Below are positions 51,666 through 61,580 of a stretch of 64,000 nt of DNA, one piece after another. The stretch covers positions 62,001 through 126,000 of the forward strand of contig JADCER010000010.1 of assembly GCA_020249925.1 (NCBI GenBank). Direction: 5' to 3'. Under the pieces are notes generated by a model, which searched no databases, was not told where the DNA came from, and saw only the letters and a program-made list of their open reading frames with translations. This stretch comes from Roseomonas sp. GTDB taxonomy: Bacteria > Pseudomonadota > Alphaproteobacteria > Acetobacterales > Acetobacteraceae. How positions within the stretch are numbered: position 1 is the stretch's first letter; every line of letters begins with the position of its first letter. The translations under genes and the position numbers were made by a program.

Positions 51666-53255
51666 ATGACGGGAAAACTTCGCAAGCTGGCGCTGGCCGC
51701 CGGCACTGCTTTCATTGGCCTTTCGGCGCAAGGCGCGCTGGCGCAGAGTGTCACCATGGCGGTTGCCGCGCCGGTCACATCTCTTGATCCGCATTACCAT
51801 CAGCTTTCCCCCAATAACGCGGTGGCGGATACCATTTTCGACAAGCTGGTGAATACGGACGCGAAGTCAAACAACCTGCCCGGCCTGGCGTTAAGCTGGC
51901 GCGCGGTTGAACCGAATGTCTGGGAATTCAAGCTGCGGCCCAATGTGCGCTTTCATAATGGCAATCCCTTCACGGCCGAGGATGTGGCCTTCACGTTGCA
52001 GCGTTTGCCCAATGTGCCGAATAGTCCTTCATCCTTCGCGGCTTATTCGCGGCCCATCCAGGCCATGGAGATTGTGGACCCGCTGACGATCCGCTTCCGC
52101 ACCGCCGCACCCCATCCGCTGATGCCGCTCGACATGACCAATGTCCGCATCTTGGATCGGGAGACGCATCAGAACGCGACGACCGAGGAATTCAATGCCG
52201 GGCGCGCGGCGATCGGCACTGGTCCTTATCGCGTGGTGTCGCATCGCAGCGGTGACCGGATCGAATTCGAAAGGAACGACAATTACTGGGGGGATCGCGC
52301 GCCCTTCCAGCGCGTGATCTATCGCATGATCACCAATGATGCGGCGCGCACTGCGGCGCTGCTGGCCGGCGATGTGGAATTCATTGACCAGGTGCCGACA
52401 TCCGATCTGGCGAAGCTTCGGCAGGATAATCGGATTACGCTGTCGGAGACTGTTGGGCTGCGCCTGATTTTCCTGGGGCTGGATCATTTGCGCCAGGCGA
52501 ATGAGAATTCGCCCTTCATCACGGATAATGAAGGCCGGCCGCTGGGGCGCAATCCGCTACAGGATGTGCGGGTACGGCGTGCGCTTTCGATCGCCATTGA
52601 CCGCAAGGCGATTGTGGACCGCGTGATGGAAGGGGCCGCGGTGCCGGCGGGGCAATTCCTGCCTGAAGGTGTCTATACGCATGTGCCCGGCGTGACCCCG
52701 CCGCCTTTCGATCCCGATGGCGCACGCCGCTTGTTGGCGGAAGCGGGCTATCCGCAGGGTTTCCGCATTCAATTGAATGGCCCGAATGACCGCTATGTGA
52801 ATGATGCGCGCATCATTCAGGCGATTGGCCAGATGTGGACGCGTATTGGCGTACGCACCACGGTGGAAGCGCAGCCCTGGACCACTTTCGTTGGCCGCGC
52901 TGGCCGCGCTGATTTCTCCGCGCATTTGATTGGCTGGGGGTCGAACCCCGACGGTTCGCATCCGTTGCGCAATATCCTGGCGACCCAAACGCGCGAAAGG
53001 GGCTGGGGGTCTTCCAATCGTGGGCGCTATTCCAACCCACGGGTGGATGGGCTGCTGGATCAATCCCTGGTGGAGCTGGATGAGGCCAAGCGCGTGCAGT
53101 TGGTGATTGAAGCGCAGCGCATCGCGGCGGAAGATGTGGCGGTGATCCCGCTGCATATTCAAACCAATATCTGGGCCATGCGCCGCCATCTGGCGCATGA
53201 TGCCCGCAATGATGAGCTGACGCGCGCGCAGGATGTGCGCCCGGCGGCGCGCTGA
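51666..53255 (+). CDS. Dipeptide-type ABC substrate-binding protein, rightward copy
   Basis: SBP_bac_5 receptor, about 529 aa from 51666. Signal MTGKLRKLALAAGTAFIGLSAQGALAQ; core VTMAVAAPVTSLDPHYHQLSPNNA, VWEFKLRPNVRFHNGNPFTAEDVAFTLQRLPNVPNSPSSFAA and the conserved RVVSHRSGDRIEFERNDNYWGD. First gene of the rightward operon receptor-permease-permease-ATPase-ATPase. The gap to the permease is 15 bp. An upstream ATG at 51588 overlaps the other receptor's upstream region and is unlikely. Confidence 0.93.
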   Translation: MTGKLRKLALAAGTAFIGLSAQGALAQSVTMAVAAPVTSLDPHYHQLSPNNAVADTIFDKLVNTDAKSNNLPGLALSWRAVEPNVWEFKLRPNVRFHNGNPFTAEDVAFTLQRLPNVPNSPSSFAAYSRPIQAMEIVDPLTIRFRTAAPHPLMPLDMTNVRILDRETHQNATTEEFNAGRAAIGTGPYRVVSHRSGDRIEFERNDNYWGDRAPFQRVIYRMITNDAARTAALLAGDVEFIDQVPTSDLAKLRQDNRITLSETVGLRLIFLGLDHLRQANENSPFITDNEGRPLGRNPLQDVRVRRALSIAIDRKAIVDRVMEGAAVPAGQFLPEGVYTHVPGVTPPPFDPDGARRLLAEAGYPQGFRIQLNGPNDRYVNDARIIQAIGQMWTRIGVRTTVEAQPWTTFVGRAGRADFSAHLIGWGSNPDGSHPLRNILATQTRERGWGSSNRGRYSNPRVDGLLDQSLVELDEAKRVQLVIEAQRIAAEDVAVIPLHIQTNIWAMRRHLAHDARNDELTRAQDVRPAAR

Positions 53256-53270
53256 ACCGGATAGGACCAG

Positions 53271-54248
53271 ATGACCGTCTACCTTGTCCGGCGCGTCTTG
53301 CAGGCACTGCTTGTTGTGCTGGCGATGTCGCTGATTGTCTTCATCGGCGTCTTCGCCATTGGCGATCCGGTGGAAATCCTGATCAGCCCGGATGCGGACC
53401 AGATTGAGCGTGAACGTGCCGTGCAGGCGCTTGGGCTCGATCTGCCGCTCTGGCAGCAATATGCGGTGTTTCTGACCAAGGCTTTGCAGGGCGATTTGGG
53501 GCGGTCATTCGTTTACAATGAACCGGCGCTGAAGCTGATCTTGCAGCGCATGCCGGCGACGCTGGAATTGGCTTTTGGTGCGACGATTATCGCGCTGATC
53601 ATTGGCCTGCCGCTTGGGCTTTATGCGGGGCTCCGGCCTGATAGCCGCTTCAGCCGCGTGATCATGGCAAGCTCCATTCTGGGCTTTTCGCTGCCCACCT
53701 TCTGGGTGGGGCTGATGCTGATCATGGTGTTTGCGGTCTATCTCGGCTGGTTGCCATCCACCGGGCGGGGCGAAACCGGCACCCTGCTTGGCCTGCAATG
53801 GTCCTTCCTGACCTGGGATGGCCTGCGGCATATGGCGATGCCCGCGATCAATCTATCGCTCTTCAAGATCAGCCTGGTCATTCGCCTGACGCGCGCTGGC
53901 GTGCGTGAGACGATGCTGATGGATTACGTGAAATTCGCCCGCGCCAAGGGGCTTTCCCCGGCGCGCGTGACCTTTGTGCATGTGTTCAAGAATATCCTGA
54001 TCCCGGTTGTCACCGTGGTGGGGCTGGAACTGGGCAGCACCATCGCCTTTTCGGTGGTGACGGAAAGCGTCTTCGCCTGGCCCGGCATGGGCAAGTTGAT
54101 CATTGATTCGATCAATGTGCTGGATCGGCCGGTGATTGTCGCCTACCTGATGATGATCGTGCTGATGTTCATTGCGATCAACCTGATTGTTGATCTGACC
54201 TATTCAATGCTTGACCCGCGCGTCCGGCTGGAGAGCAAAGGCACATGA
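53271..54248 (+). CDS. ABC transporter permease, DppB type
   Basis: Inner-membrane permease with about six helices, 325 aa. The N-terminal helix is YLVRRVLQALLVVLAMSLIVFIGVFAIGDPVEI. LGLDLPLWQQYAVFLTKALQGDLGRSFVYNEP near 65-95 is the periplasmic segment of DppB/OppB. The EAA-like loop RAGVRETMLMDYVKFARAKGLSPARVTFVHVFKNILIPVV near 205-245 contacts the ATPases. Coupled to the DppC-type gene by a 4-nt overlap. Confidence 0.95.
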   Translation: MTVYLVRRVLQALLVVLAMSLIVFIGVFAIGDPVEILISPDADQIERERAVQALGLDLPLWQQYAVFLTKALQGDLGRSFVYNEPALKLILQRMPATLELAFGATIIALIIGLPLGLYAGLRPDSRFSRVIMASSILGFSLPTFWVGLMLIMVFAVYLGWLPSTGRGETGTLLGLQWSFLTWDGLRHMAMPAINLSLFKISLVIRLTRAGVRETMLMDYVKFARAKGLSPARVTFVHVFKNILIPVVTVVGLELGSTIAFSVVTESVFAWPGMGKLIIDSINVLDRPVIVAYLMMIVLMFIAINLIVDLTYSMLDPRVRLESKGT

Positions 54249-55156
54249 GTGACGCTGTCATCCCCGCCAAAATCGCCGATAAGGTGGAAACGCCTTTCCG
54301 GCGCTTCGTGTCCGAATTTGCCGAAAGCAAGGTCGCCCTTGGGGCTTTGGTGGTCTTCATCATCATCGCCTTGCTTGCCATTTTCGCGCCCTGGATCACG
54401 CCCCAGAACCCCTATGATTTGGCTGAACTTGACATCATGGATGGGCGGATGGAGCCCGGCACGGTGGGTGGTGCGGGGTTCACTTATTGGCTCGGCACGG
54501 ATGATCAGGGGCGCGATATGCTTTCTGGCATCATCTATGGCTTGCGGATTTCACTGACCGTCGGTGCGGGTTCGGCTTTGATTGCCTGCCTGATTGGCGC
54601 GTCCCTTGGCTTGCTGGCCGCCTATGCCGGCGGGCGGACCGATAGCGTGATCATGCGGCTGGTGGATTTGCAGCTTTCCTTCCCGACCATTCTGGCCGCG
54701 CTGATGATCCTGGCGTTTCTCGGCAAGGGCATCATGAATGTGGTGATCGCGCTCGTGCTGGTGGAATGGGCCTATTATGCGCGCACGGTGCGCGGCACCG
54801 CGCTGGTCGAACGGCGGCGGGAATATATTGAAGCGGCGCAGTGCCTCGCCTTGCCGACGCATCGCGTGCTGTTCCGCCATTTGCTGCCGAATTGCCTGCC
54901 GCCCTTGATTGTGGTCGGCACCATGCAGGTGGCGCGCGCCATTGCGCTGGAAGCCACACTTTCCTTCCTGGGTCTTGGCGTGCCGATCACGGAACCATCG
55001 CTCGGCCTGCTGATCGCCAATGGTTATGAATATATGCTGTCCGGCAAATACTGGATTTCCTTCTATCCCGGCATTGCGCTGCTGATCACGATTGTCGCCA
55101 TCAACCTGGTCGGCGATCAATTGCGTGATGTGCTGAACCCACGGCTTCGGAAATAA
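54245..55156 (+). CDS. ABC transporter permease, DppC type
   Basis: Second permease, 303 aa. Its N-terminal cytosolic segment is followed by a first helix near 33-53, then the periplasmic stretch (ITPQNPYDLAELDIMDGRMEPG) with YWLGTDDQGRDMLSGIIYGLRISLTVG near 80-106, the DppC/OppC hallmark. The ATPase-contact loop VERRREYIEAAQCLALPTHRVLFRHLLPNCLPPLIV lies near 185-220. ATGA overlap with DppB-type permease; 4 bp before the first ATPase. Confidence 0.95.
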   Translation: MSDAVIPAKIADKVETPFRRFVSEFAESKVALGALVVFIIIALLAIFAPWITPQNPYDLAELDIMDGRMEPGTVGGAGFTYWLGTDDQGRDMLSGIIYGLRISLTVGAGSALIACLIGASLGLLAAYAGGRTDSVIMRLVDLQLSFPTILAALMILAFLGKGIMNVVIALVLVEWAYYARTVRGTALVERRREYIEAAQCLALPTHRVLFRHLLPNCLPPLIVVGTMQVARAIALEATLSFLGLGVPITEPSLGLLIANGYEYMLSGKYWISFYPGIALLITIVAINLVGDQLRDVLNPRLRK

Positions 55157-55160
55157 GCGC

Positions 55161-56144
55161 ATGACGGCACCTACACTCGAAGTGCGCGATCTGCAGACGC
55201 ATTTCTTCACCCGCGCTGGCGTGGTGAAGGCAGTGGATGGCGTTTCCTTTTCCGTTGGCCGCGGCAAGGTGATGGGGCTGGTCGGTGAATCCGGTTCCGG
55301 CAAATCCGTCACGGGCTTTTCCATCATTGGGCTGGTTGATCCACCGGGACGCATCGCGGGCGGGTCCATCCTGTTTCAGGGGCGTGATTTGGCGAAACTG
55401 TCCGAAGAAGAAATGCGCGATTTGCGGGGCAACCGCATCGCCATGATCTTCCAGGACCCGATGATGACGCTGAACCCGGTGCTGCGCATTGATACGCAGA
55501 TGATCGAAACCGTGCTGGCGCATAAGAAGGTCTCGACCGAGGAAGCGCGCCAGCGCGCGCGCGATACGCTTGGCATGGTCGGCATTCCATCCCCGGATGA
55601 AAGGCTGAAGGCCTATCCGCACCAGTTTTCGGGTGGCATGCGTCAGCGTGTGGCGATTGCCATCGCGCTATTGCATGAACCGCAATTGATCATCGCCGAT
55701 GAACCGACCACGGCACTTGATGTCACAATCCAGGGCCAGATTTTGGCCGAGGTGCAAAAGCTTTGCGCCAATACCGGCACATCCATGATCTGGATTACGC
55801 ATGATCTTTCGGTGGTCGCCGGCCTCGCGGATGATATTGCGGTGATGTATGCCGGGCGCATTGTGGAAAAGGGCGCGGTGGGGGAGGTGCTGGATAAGCC
55901 CTTGCATCCTTACACGCATGGGCTGATCGGTTCGGTGCCGAGCCGCAACAAGCGCGGTGAGGCGCTCAGGCAAATTCCCGGCATGACGCCTTCGCTTCTC
56001 AACCTGCCGCCGGGCTGCGCCTTTCGGTCACGTTGCCCGCGCGCTTCCGAAGCCTGCCTCGCGGAACCTGTCATGGCGGAGATTTTGCCCGGGCGCGAGG
56101 TGCGCTGCATCCACCCCCATCTTGAAGCTTCTGAGGCCGCATGA
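55161..56144 (+). CDS. ABC transporter ATP-binding protein, DppD type
   Basis: Cytosolic ATPase, 327 aa. Walker A GLVGESGSGKSVTGFS near residue 37, Q-loop MIFQDPMMTLNP near 95, signature FSGGMRQRVAIAIALL near 155, Walker B LIIADEPTTALDVT and H-loop IWITHDLSVVAG. C-terminal oligopeptide-family Fe-S-like Cys cluster (PPGCAFRSRCPRASEAC...CIHP) near 280-320. Four-nt gap from DppC, ATGA overlap with the second ATPase. Confidence 0.96.
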   Translation: MTAPTLEVRDLQTHFFTRAGVVKAVDGVSFSVGRGKVMGLVGESGSGKSVTGFSIIGLVDPPGRIAGGSILFQGRDLAKLSEEEMRDLRGNRIAMIFQDPMMTLNPVLRIDTQMIETVLAHKKVSTEEARQRARDTLGMVGIPSPDERLKAYPHQFSGGMRQRVAIAIALLHEPQLIIADEPTTALDVTIQGQILAEVQKLCANTGTSMIWITHDLSVVAGLADDIAVMYAGRIVEKGAVGEVLDKPLHPYTHGLIGSVPSRNKRGEALRQIPGMTPSLLNLPPGCAFRSRCPRASEACLAEPVMAEILPGREVRCIHPHLEASEAA

Positions 56145-57139
56145 ACGCCGCACCGATGCTGGAACTGCGCGGCATTACGCGCCGTTTCGAAAAAAAGCTC
56201 GATTTCGCGGGCCGTATCGCGCAGCGCCTGGGCGCGCCGGTGCGCGAAGAAGTGGTGCATGCGGTGGATCGCGTGGACCTCACCATCCGTAAGGGTGAAG
56301 TGGTGGGCCTCGTTGGTGAATCGGGCTGCGGCAAATCCACTTTGGGGCGCATGGTGGCCGGCATCTTGCCGCCAACGGAAGGCACCATTCTGCGTGATGG
56401 GCGCGACATCAAGGCGCTGACAGGGGCGCAAGCGCGGCAGATGAAGCTTCGCACACAGATGATTTTCCAGGACCCCTATGCCTCGCTCAATCCGCGCATG
56501 CGCGTGCAGGATATTGTCGGCGAAGCGCCAAGCGTGCATGGGCTTTTGGATGGTGCGGCCTTTGATGATTATGTGGATGAACAAATGCGCCGCGCGGGTT
56601 TGGACCCGGCCTTCAAGCGGCGCTATCCGCATCAATTCTCAGGCGGGCAGCGCCAGCGCATCGGCATTGCGCGCGCGCTTGCCGTAAAGCCGGATTTCAT
56701 TGTTTGCGATGAAGCCGTGGCGGCGCTGGATGTTTCGATCCAGGCGCAAATCCTGAACCTGTTCATGCGCCTCAGGAAAGAACTAGATCTCACCTATCTT
56801 TTCATCAGCCATGATCTTGGCGTGGTGGAACATCTCTCGGATCGCGTGGTGATCATGTATCTGGGGCGCGTGGTGGAAGAAGCGGATACGGAAACCGTCT
56901 TTCGCCGGCCGAACCATCCCTATACGCGGTCCTTGCTTGATTCCGTGCCGCGGATTGAAAATCGCAAGCGCGCATTCTCCGTGGTGAAGGGGGAAATCCC
57001 GTCACCGCTCAATCCGCCGAGTGGCTGCCATTTCCATCCGCGCTGCCCACTCGCGATGGAACGCTGCAAGGTTGAAGTGCCGAAGCTGCGAGAGATTGCA
57101 CCCGGCCAGCGCAGCGCCTGCCATTTGAACGACCAATGA
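56141..57139 (+). CDS. ABC transporter ATP-binding protein, DppF type
   Basis: Second ATPase, 332 aa. Walker A VGLVGESGCGKSTLGRMVAGI near residue 55, Q-loop MIFQDPYASLNPRMRV near 105, signature FSGGQRQRIGIARAL near 165, Walker B FIVCDEAVAALDVS and H-loop FISHDLGVVEHLSD. Walker B has DEAVAALD instead of the usual DEPTSALD, a common OppF/DppF variant. C-terminal Cys-rich tail (PPSGCHFHPRCPLAMERCKVE). Completes the dipeptide-type transporter; its stop overlaps the lipoprotein gene start (ATGA). Confidence 0.96.
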   Translation: MNAAPMLELRGITRRFEKKLDFAGRIAQRLGAPVREEVVHAVDRVDLTIRKGEVVGLVGESGCGKSTLGRMVAGILPPTEGTILRDGRDIKALTGAQARQMKLRTQMIFQDPYASLNPRMRVQDIVGEAPSVHGLLDGAAFDDYVDEQMRRAGLDPAFKRRYPHQFSGGQRQRIGIARALAVKPDFIVCDEAVAALDVSIQAQILNLFMRLRKELDLTYLFISHDLGVVEHLSDRVVIMYLGRVVEEADTETVFRRPNHPYTRSLLDSVPRIENRKRAFSVVKGEIPSPLNPPSGCHFHPRCPLAMERCKVEVPKLREIAPGQRSACHLNDQ

Positions 57140-57255
57140 CCATGCGCTTCCTCCTCGCCGCACTGCTGCTGATTGGGCTTGCTGCTTGTGAGGGCAGCGG
57201 CACGCGCGGTGGCTATATTGGTGGCGGCGCGGGCGGCAATCGCCTGTCAAACTAA
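57136..57255 (+). CDS. Small lipoprotein at the end of the ABC operon
   Basis: 39 codons, ATG at 57136 (a second ATG at 57142). It has a classic lipoprotein signal: basic start, hydrophobic LLAALLLIGLAAC with lipobox LAAC, then a Gly-rich stub (EGSGTRGGYIGGGAGGN). The mature peptide is only ~21 residues. The ATGA overlap with the ATPase stop and the clean signal make it likely real. It also overlaps the 3' end of the convergent MFS gene by 9 bp. Family unknown to me. Confidence 0.75.
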   Translation: MTMRFLLAALLLIGLAACEGSGTRGGYIGGGAGGNRLSN

Positions 57256-58443
57256 GTCAGCGCTACCGCCGCGCGGGCGCGACGCCGCGTAGAAACTCGC
57301 CATCGCGAAAAGCGCAATCCCCAGTAGCAGCCAGGGTACCGGGCCATAGCCGCCGGCTGCATCCCACACCAAAGCCAGCGCCAAGGGGGCTGCGGTGCGC
57401 GGTAGCACGGCAAAGGCGGAAAGCGCGCCGGATGTCGCGCCAAAGCCATCGCGGCCCATAATCTCGGCCACACCTGCAGCGCGCAAAATGGTCAGCAAAC
57501 CATCCGCCACCGCCCAGGCGATGATGAAGGCAATGGTCAGCGCCAGGCTATTTGGCGCAAGTGCGAATAGCGCCATGCCAATCGGCAGCAGCAGTAAGGC
57601 AAAGCGTCCGACATGGCGCATGGCGACACCTCGGCCCAGCGTGAACAGCACCAACCGCGCCGCCACCTGCCCCGGCCCATGCGCGGCGGCCAGCAGCAAC
57701 ACGGTCGCTTCCGGCCAGCCGCGTTCGCGCAGCAGCAACACCAGATGCGCGCCAAGCCCCGTGCCGATGAAGGCGTGTGCTGCAAAGCAGAAGGCGAGAC
57801 CCAGAAACACCGGGTCGCGCAAGCGGCGCATCAAGGACACTGGCGGCGGGCTCTCCGCCACGCGCTTCGGCGGCCCGGCATGGCGCAGCATATAGCCCGT
57901 CAGCGCAGCCGAACCCGTTTGGATCACCGCCAGCACCAGCAGCGCATCGCGCCAGCCGAGAAGATTGATCAGCACTTCCACCAGCGGGATAAAGATGGTG
58001 CCGGTGAAACCCGTGATCAGCGTAATCGCGGTGATGCTGCGCGTCACATCCCGCGCTTCCGCCACCACCACCGCCATGGCCGGCCCCCACAGGCAGGTGG
58101 CATGGGCGATACCGAGCAAAATCCAGATCAAGATGAATAGGATGGGATGAGAGACAAAACTCCACCACACCAGCAAGGCCGCACCCAATAACGCGCCACC
58201 CGTCATCATGCCGCGCGGCCCATGGCGATCCTGCCAACGCCCCGCCGGTACCGCGACCAGGCCGGAAATCAACAAGCCGCAGGTAAAGGCGCCCGAGATC
58301 AGCACGCGGGACCAGCCAAGCTCCGCCTCCATCGGCGCGACCATCAATTGGAAGGGGGTAAAAAGGCAGCCCCAGCCGACAAGCTGCGTAATCGCGGTGC
58401 CCCAGAACAATAGCCGGGGCGCAATGCGCGGCGCGTCGCTCAC
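57247..58443 (-). CDS. MFS transporter
   Basis: 398 aa with about twelve hydrophobic helices. [19 protein letters not shown] near residues 67-85 is the loop 2-3 motif A (G-x-x-x-D-R-x-G-x-R). [47 protein letters not shown] opens the protein, as in monocarboxylate-porter-like MFS members. No substrate clue. Its stop overlaps the lipoprotein gene end. Its ATG overlaps the NAD-kinase stop by 4 nt (58440-58443), so they form one operon. Confidence 0.9.
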   Translation of the reverse strand: MSDAPRIAPRLLFWGTAITQLVGWGCLFTPFQLMVAPMEAELGWSRVLISGAFTCGLLISGLVAVPAGRWQDRHGPRGMMTGGALLGAALLVWWSFVSHPILFILIWILLGIAHATCLWGPAMAVVVAEARDVTRSITAITLITGFTGTIFIPLVEVLINLLGWRDALLVLAVIQTGSAALTGYMLRHAGPPKRVAESPPPVSLMRRLRDPVFLGLAFCFAAHAFIGTGLGAHLVLLLRERGWPEATVLLLAAAHGPGQVAARLVLFTLGRGVAMRHVGRFALLLLPIGMALFALAPNSLALTIAFIIAWAVADGLLTILRAAGVAEIMGRDGFGATSGALSAFAVLPRTAAPLALALVWDAAGGYGPVPWLLLGIALFAMASFYAASRPRGGSADLV

Positions 58444-59216
58444 ACGGTGAATTGCTCGGCAATGATGCGCTCGGAAAGCCCGTGATCGGGGTCGAACATC
58501 AGGGTCAGCGAGACATCGCGCGCTTCGCGCACCTCAACCCGCGTCACATCGCGCACTTCGGTGTAATCCGCGACTGCGGCGACCGGGCGTTTTTCGGGGT
58601 CCAGAATCTCGAACACCACTGTCGCGTCGGAGGGCAGCAGCGCGCCGCGCCAGCGCCTGGGCCGAAAGGCGGAAATCGGCGTCAGCGGCAGCAGATTCGC
58701 ACTCAGGGGCACAATCGGCCCATGGGCGGAAAGATTATAGGCAGTGCTGCCCGCCGGTGTGCTCACCAAAATACCATCGCAAATCAGTTCCTGCAGCCGC
58801 GCCTTGCCATCCACCAGAATGCGGATCTTGGCGGCCTGGCGGCTTTCACGCAGCAGGGAAACCTCGTTGATCGCCAGCGCTTCCACTGCTGGTGCATTGT
58901 CGCGCAGCGCCACCATGCGCAAAGGATGCACAATGGCGGTTTGTGCGGCGGCCAGCCGTGCCGGCAGATCATCTTCCCGATAATCATTCATCAGAAAGCC
59001 GACACTGCCCCTGTTCATGCCATAAACGGGCAGGCCGCGCCGCAAAAAGCGATGCAGCGTTTCCAGCATGAAGCCATCACCGCCCAGCGCCACCACTACC
59101 TCGGCATCGTCTTCGGTGGCGCTGCCATAGCGCGCGACCAGCGCAGCGCGGGCCTTTTGCGCCTCGGCACTTTGGCCGGCCAGGATGGCAACGCGGCGCG
59201 GCGCGAAGGCGTTCAT
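58440..59216 (-). CDS. nadK: NAD kinase
   Basis: Phosphorylates NAD to NADP, cytoplasmic. 258 aa. [19 protein letters not shown] near residue 40 is the GGDG ATP/polyphosphate motif. INEVSLLRE near 115 and [23 protein letters not shown] near 145-167 are the NAD-binding GDGx and TPTGSTAY-type blocks, and [15 protein letters not shown] follows. Start ATG 59216 overlaps the preceding amidase stop (ATGA). Short C-terminal tail ([16 protein letters not shown]) is normal for this family. Confidence 0.96.
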   Translation of the reverse strand: MNAFAPRRVAILAGQSAEAQKARAALVARYGSATEDDAEVVVALGGDGFMLETLHRFLRRGLPVYGMNRGSVGFLMNDYREDDLPARLAAAQTAIVHPLRMVALRDNAPAVEALAINEVSLLRESRQAAKIRILVDGKARLQELICDGILVSTPAGSTAYNLSAHGPIVPLSANLLPLTPISAFRPRRWRGALLPSDATVVFEILDPEKRPVAAVADYTEVRDVTRVEVREARDVSLTLMFDPDHGLSERIIAEQFTV

Positions 59217-60058
59217 GCGCTTTGCCAACCCTGCGCCGCCGCGCGGTGTTCCAGCAAAGGCATATCGCGCCGCACGCGTGCGGTCAGCGCCTGGTCAATG
59301 CGTGCGGTGGCATGGCCTTTGCCATCACTCGCCTTCGCCACCACATGGCCCCAGGGATCAGCAATGAGGGAATGGCCATAGACGCTGCGCTGCGCGCCGC
59401 GTTCTTCATATTGGCCGAAGGAAGCGGCCGCGATGATCCAGCATTGCGTGTCAATCGCGCGCGCGCGCAGCAGTGCTTCCCAGTGATCCTTGCCGGTTTG
59501 CAGCGTGAAGTTGGATGGCACCAAAATCGCCTCGGCACCCATTTGCCGGAGCGCCAGATACAATTCTGGAAAGCGAATATCGTAGCAGATGGTGCAGGCA
59601 AAGCGGATGCCGCCGACATCAAACAACGCAAGATCTCGCCCGCCGCCATACAGCGCGCTTTCCCGGTAGCCGGTGCCATCGGGCGCGGTGATGTCAAACA
59701 GATGGATCTTGCGATAGCGCGCAATCTCAACCCCATCAGGCCCAAAAACCAGCGTGGTATTGAACAGCTTCTCGCCGCCATTTTCGATGATGGAACCGCC
59801 ATGCACGGTAATGCCATGCCGGCGCGCGAGGCCGCGCAGCAGCTCATAGGCAGGGCCACCTTCAGCACCTGGTGCGGGCAGCACTTCGGCCGCCGCCATG
59901 CGGGCATCGCGCCCACCGCCCAGATTGGTCCAGGTCTCGGGCAGGCTCACCAGCCCAGGCCGGTCGGCAGCGACCGCGGCTTCGATCAGCGCCTCGGCCT
60001 GCGCAAGATTCGCGGCCTTGTTGCTGCCCTGGTTCATCTGGATCACGCTGACGCGCAT
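59213..60058 (-). CDS. Nitrilase-superfamily amidohydrolase (Nit-like)
   Basis: 281 aa with the C-N hydrolase catalytic triad: Glu in [10 protein letters not shown] near residue 44, Lys in [10 protein letters not shown] near 112 and Cys in [19 protein letters not shown] near 152. The text [17 protein letters not shown] and [15 protein letters not shown] resemble Nit1/deaminated-glutathione amidase members, also called omega-amidase-like. Start is ATG 60058 ([11 protein letters not shown]); an ATG at 60115 would add a Pro/Gly-rich tail not seen in the family. Coupled to nadK. Confidence 0.9.
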   Translation of the reverse strand: MRVSVIQMNQGSNKAANLAQAEALIEAAVAADRPGLVSLPETWTNLGGGRDARMAAAEVLPAPGAEGGPAYELLRGLARRHGITVHGGSIIENGGEKLFNTTLVFGPDGVEIARYRKIHLFDITAPDGTGYRESALYGGGRDLALFDVGGIRFACTICYDIRFPELYLALRQMGAEAILVPSNFTLQTGKDHWEALLRARAIDTQCWIIAAASFGQYEERGAQRSVYGHSLIADPWGHVVAKASDGKGHATARIDQALTARVRRDMPLLEHRAAAQGWQSA

Positions 60059-60127
60059 CCGCCTACTCCCGCTATGTAACACCCCCATCAAGCCGGGGAG
60101 GGGGCCGGACCGCAAGGGGGCGCGTGA

Positions 60128-60517
60128 TCAGCCGCGCGGCGGGCGCCAATCCAGCTTCGGTTCGGCGCGGCGTTCCCGCAGGGGCGGCGCGCTATAGGCA
60201 GGCGGTGGTGGAACAGGTGCGCTGAGGCGCGGGCCGGCCTCAACCTCTCGCCGGGTGAAGCCCGCGGGTTCTTCCCAATCCTGCTCCACCTGGGCGCGCG
60301 GGGCGGCGGCAGGCCCGGTGCGGCGCAATTCGGCGCGCAGCTCAGCCAATTGCACTTCCAGCGCTTCCAGCCGGGACTTCACGCCATAAACCGCGAAGGG
60401 CATGCCCAGGAAGGCGAGCACCAGCAGCCCCAGCAGCAGTGCCAGGATCAACCCGGTCCAACCCGGCAGTCCTGGAAAGGTGAGGGCGGCAATAAGGGCT
60501 TGCAGCGCCTCAGCCAC
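60128..60517 (-). CDS. Small membrane-anchored coiled-coil protein
   Basis: 129 aa from a GTG at 60517 that lies inside the moaA stop region (8-nt overlap). One transmembrane helix near residues 18-42 ([27 protein letters not shown]), a short coiled coil ([18 protein letters not shown]) near 46-65, then a Pro/Arg-rich cytosolic or periplasmic tail. Family not recognised; likely lineage-specific. Translational coupling to moaA suggests co-expression, but no molybdopterin link is visible. A small possible role in membrane anchoring is only a guess. Confidence 0.7.
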   Translation of the reverse strand: MAEALQALIAALTFPGLPGWTGLILALLLGLLVLAFLGMPFAVYGVKSRLEALEVQLAELRAELRRTGPAAAPRAQVEQDWEEPAGFTRREVEAGPRLSAPVPPPPAYSAPPLRERRAEPKLDWRPPRG

Positions 60518-61532
60518 CGGTCACGCTCATGTGCCGGGCGACGGCGGGGCGATTGCGCCGGCGGTCAATCACGAAATCATGGCCCTTGGGCTTGCGGGCA
60601 ATGGCGTCATGGATTGCCTGCAACAGCGCAGCGTCATCCACGCTGGGGTCACGCAGCAGGGCGCGGAATTCTGCCGCATCATCCTGACCCAGGCACATAT
60701 ACAGCGTGCCCGTGCAGGTCAGCCGCACGCGATTGCAGCTTTCGCAGAAATTATGCGTCATCGGCGTGATGAAGCCGATCCGCTGGCCGGTTTCCTTCAC
60801 GCGCATATAGCGCGCGGGACCGCCCGTTGAGTAATCCGTATCTTCCAAGGTCCAGTTTTGCTTCAACCGAGAGCGCACAAGCGACAGCGGCAAATACTGA
60901 TCCGTGCGATCGCCGGTGATATCGCCCATCGGCATGGTCTCAATCAGGCAAAGATCAAAGCCATGCTCACCGCACCAGGCGATCATGCGGTCATATTCAT
61001 GCTCATTCACGCCCTTCAGCGCGACAGCATTGATCTTGATGGCGAGCCCTGCGGCCTTGGCGGCGAAAATGCCATCCAGGGTCTGTTCAATCTTGCCCCA
61101 ACGCGTGACGGCAGCGAAGGCATCCGCATCCAGCGTATCGAGCGAGACATTGATGCGCCGCACGCCAGCGGCAAAAAGCTCATCCGCATAGCGCACAAGC
61201 TGCGTGCCATTGGTGGTGAGCGTCAATTCACGCAAGCCACCAGGGCCGATGCGCTGGCCCAAGCCGCGGATCAGCGACATCACATTCTTGCGCACCAGGG
61301 GTTCGCCCCCTGTCAGCCTGATCTTGTCCACACCGCTTGCGATGAAGGCGGCGGAAAGCCGTTCCAATTCCTCAAGCGTCAGGATTTCCGCCTTGGGCAG
61401 GAAGGTCATGTCTTCCGCCATGCAATAGACGCAGCGCAGATCGCAGCGATCCGTCACGGAAACGCGCAGATAGGACACATGGCGCCCGAAGGGATCCACC
61501 AAGGGCGCGGGTTGCGGGGTTTGGACGTTCAT
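60510..61532 (-). CDS. moaA: GTP 3',8-cyclase MoaA
   Basis: Radical-SAM enzyme that converts GTP to the cyclic pyranopterin precursor of molybdenum cofactor with MoaC. 340 aa. First cluster: [17 protein letters not shown] near residue 27. [10 protein letters not shown] follows near 76. The second [4Fe-4S] cluster Cys residues lie in [22 protein letters not shown] near 258-279. C-terminal Gly-Gly (SVTGG) is required for activity and present. No other moa/moe gene is nearby. Confidence 0.97.
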   Translation of the reverse strand: MNVQTPQPAPLVDPFGRHVSYLRVSVTDRCDLRCVYCMAEDMTFLPKAEILTLEELERLSAAFIASGVDKIRLTGGEPLVRKNVMSLIRGLGQRIGPGGLRELTLTTNGTQLVRYADELFAAGVRRINVSLDTLDADAFAAVTRWGKIEQTLDGIFAAKAAGLAIKINAVALKGVNEHEYDRMIAWCGEHGFDLCLIETMPMGDITGDRTDQYLPLSLVRSRLKQNWTLEDTDYSTGGPARYMRVKETGQRIGFITPMTHNFCESCNRVRLTCTGTLYMCLGQDDAAEFRALLRDPSVDDAALLQAIHDAIARKPKGHDFVIDRRRNRPAVARHMSVTGG

Positions 61533-61580
61533 GGGGGGAGATTTGGGGGCGAAGCGGGGTCAGGTGCAAGCCCCCCTGGT

